DNA of 64,000 nt from Streptosporangium minutum. GTDB lineage: Bacteria; Actinomycetota; Actinomycetes; Streptosporangiales; Streptosporangiaceae. The DNA is taken from the NCBI RefSeq assembly GCF_002149035.1, contig NZ_NGFP01000015.1, forward strand, positions 1 through 64,000, written 5' to 3'. This document shows, piece by piece, positions 9,111 to 15,293 of this stretch (the first letter of the stretch is position 1; each line of letters begins with the position of its first letter). The notes below the pieces were generated by a model. The model did not search any database. It was not told the DNA's origin and worked only from the letters and a program-made list of their open reading frames with translations. Position numbers and translations under genes: made by a program.

Positions 9111-9127
9111 GAACACTCAGAGTGTTC
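9111..9127. promoter_or_regulatory. Perfect palindrome at the start of the ECF sigma gene
   Basis: GAACACT (9111-9117), CAG, AGTGTTC (9121-9127): a perfect 7-bp inverted repeat with a 3-bp spacer. It lies in the gap between the protease and sigma genes, overlapping the alternative GTG start at 9122 and ending 21 bp before the preferred start. The size and symmetry are those of a dimeric repressor or activator site; as RNA it would be only a weak hairpin. Confidence 0.5.
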
Positions 9128-9148
9128 GACGTGGCCTCGGAGGCGCCG

Positions 9149-9721
9149 GTGAGTGAGCAGCACGCGATCGATGCCGTCCTGGCAGGCGACCAGGCGGCGT
9201 GGGACGTGCTGGTCAACCGGTTCTCGGGGCCGCTCTGGTCGGCCGTGCGCGCCTACGACCTGAGCGCGGCGGACGCGGCGGACGCGGTGCAGGGGGCATG
9301 GCTGCGGCTGGTCGAGAGCCTGCACACCATCCGTGACCCGGATCGGATCGGCCCCTGGCTGTTCACCACGGCCAAGCGCGAGGCCTCCCTTCTGAGCAGA
9401 CGGAACCGGGGCGAACGGCTGATCTCCGATCCCGCCGGCACCGAGCATTCCCATTCCGATCCGGCGCTGGCCGGGCACGTCCACCCCGACCCGGCGGTGG
9501 CGGTGCTGACCGCCGACGAGGGCCGTCGGCTGTGGCTGGCCGTCGAGGAGATGCACGAACCCTGCCGGTCACTGTTCCGGCTGATGGCCACCGCACCCGA
9601 CGCGGGCGTCCACCAGCTCGCCGGGCGGCTGGGCATGCCCAGCGGAAGTTACGGCCCCACCCGGGGACGTTGCCTGAACCGACTACGCACCGTGCTCACC
9701 GCCCAGGAGGCGACGCCATGA
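9149..9721 (+). CDS. ECF-type RNA polymerase sigma factor linked to a CHAT protease
   Basis: A 190-residue two-domain sigma factor. Region 2 covers about residues 10-80 (AVQGAWLRLVESLHTIRDPDRIGPWLFTTAKREA, promoter -10 contact). Region 4 covers about 125-185 with a divergent helix-turn-helix ending GPTRGRCLNRLRTVL. There is no anti-sigma gene with a membrane segment next to it. GTG 9149 is selected because CGGAGG lies five bases upstream; in-frame GTGs at 9122 and 9131 are alternatives. The stop overlaps the next start (ATGA at 9718-9721), so the two proteins are translationally coupled. It probably directs transcription of this cassette or of downstream targets after a protease-dependent signal (inference). 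Confidence 0.88.
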   Translation: MSEQHAIDAVLAGDQAAWDVLVNRFSGPLWSAVRAYDLSAADAADAVQGAWLRLVESLHTIRDPDRIGPWLFTTAKREASLLSRRNRGERLISDPAGTEHSHSDPALAGHVHPDPAVAVLTADEGRRLWLAVEEMHEPCRSLFRLMATAPDAGVHQLAGRLGMPSGSYGPTRGRCLNRLRTVLTAQEATP

Positions 9722-10182
9722 CCCGACATCCCCCGGCGATCGACGACGAGTCCCTCATCGCCGCGCTCCGTCTGAGTGCCGGCCAGGATCCCGTGCCCGC
9801 TCACGTCTCCGCCGCCGCCAGGGCGGTCTTCGGCCTGCGGCTGCCCGGTGCCGCCACGGCCCGGCCGGTGGTCACGCCCGCTCCGCGGGGCGTCCGGTCC
9901 GCCGACGAGGCGAGGCTGCTCCGGTTCACCGCCGCCGAGCTCACCGTGGATCTGGAGGTCACCTCGATGGACGGCCTGGTGGACCTGGCAGGGCAGGTGT
10001 CCCCGTCTCCGGAGGCGGGCACCCGGGTGGAGGTGCGCACCCTGCATCTCACCGAGTCGCGCGAGCTCTCCGCGACGGGCCAGTTCGCCGTCACGGGTCT
10101 GCCGCCGGGCTGGTTCAGCGTGGTGTGCCACCGGCCGGAGCGCTCTCCGGTCGTCACCAGCTGGACCCGGATCCGCCCGTAG
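9718..10182 (+). CDS. Unknown 154-residue partner protein of the sigma/CHAT cassette
   Basis: I do not recognise a named family. The N-terminal 35 residues form a short amphipathic helix region (DDESLIAALRLSAGQDPVPA), followed by a Pro/Ala linker. The rest (about residues 65-154) looks beta-rich with alternating hydrophobics (AELTVDLEVTSMDGLVDLAG, FAVTGLPPGWFSVVCHRP), similar in feel to carboxypeptidase-regulatory or immunoglobulin-like beta-sandwiches. There is no signal peptide or transmembrane helix. It overlaps the sigma gene by ATGA and abuts the CHAT gene (stop codon then GTG with no gap), so it is tightly co-expressed. Its position between sigma and protease suggests it holds the sigma factor as a cytoplasmic anti-sigma or is the protease substrate; both are inference. 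Confidence 0.8.
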   Translation: MTRHPPAIDDESLIAALRLSAGQDPVPAHVSAAARAVFGLRLPGAATARPVVTPAPRGVRSADEARLLRFTAAELTVDLEVTSMDGLVDLAGQVSPSPEAGTRVEVRTLHLTESRELSATGQFAVTGLPPGWFSVVCHRPERSPVVTSWTRIRP

Positions 10183-12606
10183 GTGATTCCCGACGACGCG
10201 CTCGCCGCCGCCGAGCACGCGGTGGACCTCTCGGGCACGGCCCCGGCACGGGCCCGGGCACTGGCGCACAGCGTGCTCGCCTCCGATCCTCACTGCGAGG
10301 CCGTGGCGGTCGCCCACCGGGCGCTGGCGGTGGCCGCACGCGAGCTGGGCGACCTGCCGCTGGCCGAGGAGCACCTGGACCGGGCCGTGAGCGTCGCGCT
10401 CTCCGCCGGCCTTCCGCGCCGGGCCGCCCAGGCACGCCTGTCGCTGGTCCACGTCCGCACCGAGCTCGGCCACCCACGGCAGGCCCTGACCATCGCCGAC
10501 TCCGCCGAGCCCCACCTCACACCGGTCGAGGTGGCCAGGCTCGGCGTCCACCGGGCGGTGGCGCTGACCCGCCTCGGCCGCTACGCCGAGGCCGTCAGCC
10601 ACTGCGACCGCGCGGTGGACTTCCTCGGTGACGACGTCAGGTTCCTGGCCGGGGCGGTGCTGAACCGGGGGCTGGCCCGGGTGTTCCTCGGCGAGTTCGA
10701 GGCGGCGGAGGCCGACCTGACCCGGTGCGCGAAACTCGCACGGGAAGCGGGTCTCGATCACGTGCTCACGCTCGCCGAGGGCAACCTGCCGTTCCTGGCG
10801 GCGCGGCGGGGAGACCTGTCCGCCGCGTTCACCGCCTACCACCGCGCGGAGAGCAGCCTGTCCGGATATCCGGAACGGCTGGCGACGATGCGCTGCGACC
10901 TGGCCGAGGCGCTGATCGCCGCTCATCTGCCCGGTGAGGCGCGGGCCCTGCTCGACCTGGCGGTGCCGGAGCTGACCGCGGCGGGCGCGAACGTGGCCCT
11001 GGCCGAGGCCCGCCTTCTGCTCGCCCGGGCCGAGCTGCGCACCGGCGACCCGCACCGCGCCCGGCAGAGCGCGGAGCGGGCCGCGGTCGATCTGGCCGCG
11101 CAGGGCCGGACGGTCCTGGCGCCGCTCGCCGCGGAGATCCTCCTGCGTGCCCGGCTCATGCTCGGCCCGCCCACCGCGGAGCTGCTCGCCGAGATGCTCT
11201 CGTGCGCCGGCGCCCTCGACGACGCGGGCCACCCGCAGGCCTCCCGGGCGCTCAGGTTCACCGGCGCCGAGGTCGCGCTCCGGCTCGGCGACCGCCCCGC
11301 CGCCGACGAGCAGCTCGCCCGCCTCGCCTCGTCCGGTCCCGGCGTGGTGTCCCGCCAGGCGACAGCGGTGCGGCGGGCGCTGGCGGGAGACCGGCGGGGG
11401 GCCTTCGCGGTGGTCCGGGCCGGGCTGGCGGAGGTGGGTGCCGAGGCGATGGCGTTCAGCGACCCGATGGTGCGCGCCCACGCCGTCAGGGCCGGTGAGT
11501 CGCTGGCGGGGTTCGGCCTGGCCCTGGCTCTGCGGACCGGGCGGGGCCGTACGCTCCTGGCCTGGGCGGAACGGTGGAGGGCGGTCGTCGGAGGCACCGG
11601 TCAGCCCGTCGCGCCCGACGTGGAGGAGCTGCGCGCCGCGCTCGGGGAGGCGGCGCTGGTGGAGTTCGTCCGTCACGCCGGTGAGCTGGTCGCCGTGGTG
11701 GTCACCCCGGACCGCGTCATGCTGCGCCGCCTTGGCCCCTTCGCCGCGGTCGCCGAGGCCACGGTCAGGATCCGCTACGGCCTGCGCCGGACCCATCTGC
11801 TCGACGGGGAGGCGCCCGGGCTGGCCGGGGAGGCGGCGCTGCTGGAGCGGCTGCTCTTCGGCCCGCTACGCGGCAGGCTGGGCGACCGGCCACTGGTGAT
11901 CGTGCCGACCGGGACGCTGCACACCCTGCCCTGGCCGGTCCTGCCGATGAACGCCGGTCGGCCGGTCACCGTGGCATCCGGTGCCGCCGCCTGGCTGGCC
12001 GGGCACCGGATGCGGGCCGTACGGGGCGGGGGGATCGTGGCGGTGGCCGGTCCGGGGCTGCGGTGCGCGGAGGCCGAGGCGGACATGGTCGGCGGCTGCC
12101 ATCCGGGGACGGAGCGGGTCACCGCGCTACGGGCGGAGGTGATGGCGGCGCTGGAGCGGGCCGAGGTGGCGCACCTGGCCGCGCACGGGATGTTCTCCTC
12201 GCGCAGCCCGCTGCTGTCCAGCATCGCCCTCGACGACGGCCCCCTGATGGCCTACGACCTGCTACGGCTCCGCACGCCACCGCGGCTGGTGGTGCTGTCG
12301 GCGTGTGAGGCGGGCATGGCGCACGCTCCGGCCGACGGGGCGCCGCTGGGGCTGGCGGGCACCTTCCTGTCGCTGGGGTCGCAGTGCGTGGTGGCCAGTC
12401 TGGTCCCGGTCCGCGACGAGGAGACCCTGACGCTGATGACGGTCTTCCACGAGCTGCTGGCCGCCGGCCACCCGCCCGCCCAGGCGTTGACCGCGGCGGG
12501 TGGGAAGACCGGGGTGGCCGGGTTCGTCTGTTTCGGCTACGGCGCTCAGCCGGTGGCGACCGGCCGCGAGGGGTCGGCCACCCAGTTGGACCAGGATCCG
12601 ACGTAG
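10183..12606 (+). CDS. TPR-repeat protein with C-terminal CHAT (caspase-like) protease domain
   Basis: The 807-residue product has an N-terminal array of helical TPR-like repeats (about residues 1-440, many A-L-A and LGxxxEA patterns). The C-terminal CHAT domain (about 540-800) contains the catalytic pair His668 in HLAAHGMF and Cys708 in VVLSACEAG. CHAT domains are caspase/separase-type cysteine peptidases, often activated by a sensor domain. GTG 10183 follows the preceding TAG stop directly, so translation is coupled. The TPR part is a likely protein-sensing platform. The 3' end overlaps the convergent sulfurtransferase gene by 61 bp. Enzyme activity is predicted, the trigger and targets are unknown. 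Confidence 0.88.
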   Translation: MIPDDALAAAEHAVDLSGTAPARARALAHSVLASDPHCEAVAVAHRALAVAARELGDLPLAEEHLDRAVSVALSAGLPRRAAQARLSLVHVRTELGHPRQALTIADSAEPHLTPVEVARLGVHRAVALTRLGRYAEAVSHCDRAVDFLGDDVRFLAGAVLNRGLARVFLGEFEAAEADLTRCAKLAREAGLDHVLTLAEGNLPFLAARRGDLSAAFTAYHRAESSLSGYPERLATMRCDLAEALIAAHLPGEARALLDLAVPELTAAGANVALAEARLLLARAELRTGDPHRARQSAERAAVDLAAQGRTVLAPLAAEILLRARLMLGPPTAELLAEMLSCAGALDDAGHPQASRALRFTGAEVALRLGDRPAADEQLARLASSGPGVVSRQATAVRRALAGDRRGAFAVVRAGLAEVGAEAMAFSDPMVRAHAVRAGESLAGFGLALALRTGRGRTLLAWAERWRAVVGGTGQPVAPDVEELRAALGEAALVEFVRHAGELVAVVVTPDRVMLRRLGPFAAVAEATVRIRYGLRRTHLLDGEAPGLAGEAALLERLLFGPLRGRLGDRPLVIVPTGTLHTLPWPVLPMNAGRPVTVASGAAAWLAGHRMRAVRGGGIVAVAGPGLRCAEAEADMVGGCHPGTERVTALRAEVMAALERAEVAHLAAHGMFSSRSPLLSSIALDDGPLMAYDLLRLRTPPRLVVLSACEAGMAHAPADGAPLGLAGTFLSLGSQCVVASLVPVRDEETLTLMTVFHELLAAGHPPAQALTAAGGKTGVAGFVCFGYGAQPVATGREGSATQLDQDPT

Positions 12607-13358
12607 AGGGCGGCAGGGATGCCCGCCAGCTCCAGGGCCAGCACCTCGTGGGCCGCCGTCACGCCGGAGCCGCAGTAGGCGCCGACCCTCACGCCGGGGA
12701 CGGCGCCGAGGGTGTTGAACCGCTCGCGGAGGAAGTCGGGCAGGTGGAAACGGCCCGCCGGATCGACGTTGTCGCCGGTGGGAGCGCTGACCGCGCCGGG
12801 AACGTGCCCGGCGACGGGATCGATCGGCTCGACCTCGCCCCGGTAGCGCTCGGCGGCGCGGGCGTCCAGGAGGACCCCGTCGGCGGCCAGCTCCAGGGCC
12901 TGCGCGGCGTCGAGCACCGGCATCCCGCCCGGACGCGCGACGAAGTCGCCGGGCGAGGCGGTCTCCTCGCCCTCCGCGACGGGCAGGCCTTCGGCGGCCC
13001 ACGCGCGGAACCCGCCGTCGAGGACCCGGACGTCGGGGTGACCGAAGTAGCGCAGCGTCCACCAGGCGCGGGCGGCGGCGGTGGAGTCGGCCCCGTCGTA
13101 GACGACGACGGGCCGGGAGCCGGACACGCCCAGGCGGCGCATGGCGTCCTGGAACAGGTCCGCGGAGGGCAGCGGATGACGGCCTTCCGATCCGGCCGGC
13201 GCGGCGAGGTCGGCGTTGAGGTCGCAGAAGACGGCGCCGGGGACGTGCCCCTCGCGGTAGGAATCGGCACCGGGCGGCCCACCGAGCTTCCAGCGCACGT
13301 CCAGGACGGTCGCACCGGCCAGATCGGCCAGTCCGGAAGGGGTGATCAGCGGGCTCAT
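12546..13358 (-). CDS. sseA: Sulfurtransferase with two rhodanese domains
   Basis: A 270-residue tandem-rhodanese protein of the thiosulfate/3-mercaptopyruvate sulfurtransferase family, acting in the cytoplasm to move a sulfane sulfur to cyanide or thiols. The N-terminal domain (about 1-125) is inactive and structural. The C-terminal domain has the active loop CGSGVTA with Cys229; CGSGVT is the form usual for 3-mercaptopyruvate sulfurtransferases. It starts by ATGA overlap with the upstream phosphodiesterase gene, so the pair with DUF5998 forms a leftward operon. Its 3' end runs 61 bp into the convergent CHAT gene. Confidence 0.9.
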   Translation of the reverse strand: MSPLITPSGLADLAGATVLDVRWKLGGPPGADSYREGHVPGAVFCDLNADLAAPAGSEGRHPLPSADLFQDAMRRLGVSGSRPVVVYDGADSTAAARAWWTLRYFGHPDVRVLDGGFRAWAAEGLPVAEGEETASPGDFVARPGGMPVLDAAQALELAADGVLLDARAAERYRGEVEPIDPVAGHVPGAVSAPTGDNVDPAGRFHLPDFLRERFNTLGAVPGVRVGAYCGSGVTAAHEVLALELAGIPAALYVGSWSNWVADPSRPVATG

Positions 13359-14470
13359 CGGGTGCTTACCTCCAGTAGGGGAACATGCTGCTCAGCGGGC
13401 GTGAGGGAGCCGTGACAGCCGGTGAACGACGATTCGAACGGCTCGGCGATCGAGGCGACGATAGCGCAGTCGGTGTAGGGCACGGCGAGGACGTCGCCGA
13501 TCCGGGGCAGCCATTCGGGACGCACACGCGGCCCGAACCAGCCCGACTCGACCGCCTCCTCGCGGGAGGTCACCCATGCCCTGCCGGCCAGGATGTCACG
13601 CCAGGCGTCGAGCACGGACGCCGCCGCGCCCGGGTCGGTGTAGACGTGCCGGGCGCGGGTGTCGCCGCCGAGCAGGGAGACGCCCTCGCGCAGCTCGGGG
13701 AGGGCGTCCACGTCGATCCGCTCGGTGATGTTGATCATGCCGTGGTCGGCGGTGACGTACATCGCCGAGCCGGGCGGGAGCGTGCCCGCCAGCCGCTCGG
13801 CCATCCGGTCGACCAGGGCGAGCTGGTCCAGCCACTGCGGGGTGCCCCAGCCGGTCAGGTGGCCCATGCTGTCGAGGTCGCCGTAGTAGACCGTCACGTG
13901 TGAGCGGGGCTCGGCCAGCGCCCGGCGGACGCCCTCGATCCGGTCGTCGACCCCGTCGGCGCCGATGAAGTGCACGCCCCGGTAGACGGCGCGGTTGAAC
14001 GCGGTGGGCTCGAACGCCGACGGGGCGACGTAGCTGATGGGGATCCCGGCCGCCACGGCGCGTTCGTAGACGGTCGGGGTGGGCTGCCACTCGTCGGGAG
14101 GGATCAGCGGGCCCGAGGCGGTCCAGCGCAGGCAGTTGAGCAGATAACCGGCGCCGGGCACGGCGATCCGGTAGCCGAGCATGCCGTGCTCGCCCGGCGG
14201 CAGGCCGGTGCCCAGCGTGCCGAGACTGGTCGCCGTGGTGGCGGGGAAGCCCGCGGTGAGCACCCTGCCGAGCTGGGCCGACAGGAAGGGGGCGGTCTCC
14301 GGGTGCGCCCGGAGCAGCTCGGCTCCCAGCCCGTCGACGAGGAACAGCAGGACGCGCTCGGCCGGCGCGAGCTCCAGCGGGTTGTCCCCCTCCATCCCGA
14401 GCACGGTCAGGAGGGAGGAGGAGAGGTCGGCGAGCGAGGCCACGCCGTAGGCGGGGACCAGGGGGTTCAT
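13355..14470 (-). CDS. Alkaline-phosphatase-superfamily protein (nucleotide pyrophosphatase/phosphodiesterase type)
   Basis: The 371-residue product fits the type I phosphodiesterase/nucleotide pyrophosphatase family. It shows a first metal-binding aspartate in LFLVDGLG (about residue 46), the catalytic Thr in FPATTATSLGTLGTG, a DLDSMGHLTG metal motif and TADHGM near the middle. There is no signal peptide, so it should be cytoplasmic. It hydrolyses phosphodiester or pyrophosphate bonds; the substrate is unknown. It overlaps DUF5998 upstream (14467-14470) and the sulfurtransferase downstream (13355-13358) by 4 bp each, showing one operon. Confidence 0.88.
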   Translation of the reverse strand: MNPLVPAYGVASLADLSSSLLTVLGMEGDNPLELAPAERVLLFLVDGLGAELLRAHPETAPFLSAQLGRVLTAGFPATTATSLGTLGTGLPPGEHGMLGYRIAVPGAGYLLNCLRWTASGPLIPPDEWQPTPTVYERAVAAGIPISYVAPSAFEPTAFNRAVYRGVHFIGADGVDDRIEGVRRALAEPRSHVTVYYGDLDSMGHLTGWGTPQWLDQLALVDRMAERLAGTLPPGSAMYVTADHGMINITERIDVDALPELREGVSLLGGDTRARHVYTDPGAAASVLDAWRDILAGRAWVTSREEAVESGWFGPRVRPEWLPRIGDVLAVPYTDCAIVASIAEPFESSFTGCHGSLTPAEQHVPLLEVSTR

Positions 14471-15057
14471 GAGGCGGCGCGGGCGGTCGCCTCCGACAGT
14501 GCCTTGGCGAAGGCCAGCACGTGGGTGACGGCCTCGGGTCCGTCCGCCGCCTCGCTCACCCGCAGGGAGAGGTCGTCGGCCGTGATGGCTCCGGTGTAGC
14601 CGTGGTCGGCCTCGCAGTTCTCGTCGCCGCAGGTGGCCGGCTCCAGGTCGACGTGGGAGATGGCTCCCCAGCCGATGGTGAGCGTGACCTCCGTGGGCGG
14701 CACGCCCGGCACGTAGGAGGCGGGGTCGGGGACGACCCGGGTGACGGCGACCGACTGGATCCGGCTGAGCCGCACGGCCTCGGTGGTCGTGGAGGCGTGA
14801 GAGGCCGAGACCCCTTCCACCGGCGGGTGCTCGTCGGTGTGGCAGACGAGCAGGCGGGTGGGGGAGAGCACCAGGACGGTGACGTGTCTGCGCACCTCCA
14901 TGGCCGGGTCGAAGGTGGCCTCGTGGTGGACCACGTAGGCGCCCACCTGTTCCTTGCCCAAGGCGGAGTCGACCGCGTCGGCGACCAGGTCAGGATAGTA
15001 GCCACTGCGGTCGATGGCGTCACGCAGGCCTGCGGCCGAGAGTCGGGTTTCCCTCAT
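14467..15057 (-). CDS. DUF5998 family protein
   Basis: A 196-residue actinobacterial protein of unknown function, recognised from its N-terminal RETRLSAAGLRDAIDRSGYYP and central VLSPTRLLVCHTDEHPP, which fit DUF5998. It has no signal peptide. A CGDENCEADHG segment with two cysteines and a histidine may bind a metal. ATG 15057 is preferred over upstream in-frame codons (to 15171) because GGCAGGA lies before it and the added 38 residues are Arg-rich and unlike the family. First gene of the DUF5998-phosphodiesterase-sulfurtransferase operon, preceded by an AT-rich promoter region. Confidence 0.85.
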   Translation of the reverse strand: MRETRLSAAGLRDAIDRSGYYPDLVADAVDSALGKEQVGAYVVHHEATFDPAMEVRRHVTVLVLSPTRLLVCHTDEHPPVEGVSASHASTTTEAVRLSRIQSVAVTRVVPDPASYVPGVPPTEVTLTIGWGAISHVDLEPATCGDENCEADHGYTGAITADDLSLRVSEAADGPEAVTHVLAFAKALSEATARAAS

Positions 15058-15159
15058 GGGTCCATCCTGCCCTGTCCGGGGCAGCGCTTTCACCCTGTGC
15101 GCACGCCGTTCGGCCGTCGGCGCAAATCGTGACCGTGACCGACCACGGCCCCCTTTACG

Positions 15160-15225
15160 CGACACAAGCATTTAATTCGATTTTTTATGACTAATTGGCA
15201 TTCTCTGGCTGGTCGTCCGCCTTTC
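15160..15225 (-). promoter_or_regulatory. AT-rich promoter region of the DUF5998 operon
   Basis: This is one of the most AT-rich stretches of the window, with TTTAATTCGATTTTTTATG around 15170-15190 on the plus strand. Reading leftward it offers several -10-like hexamers (TAAATG and similar) about 100 bp before the DUF5998 start, plus an A/T tract that could act as an UP-type element. Exact -35 and -10 hexamers cannot be chosen with confidence. The rest of the gap to 15294 is featureless. Confidence 0.45.
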
Positions 15226-15293
15226 ACAGTGAATCAGTTGAACGGCCCCGGATGTGTCCGGCCGGAGCGGGCCTGGCCTCCCGGGGCGGCGCG

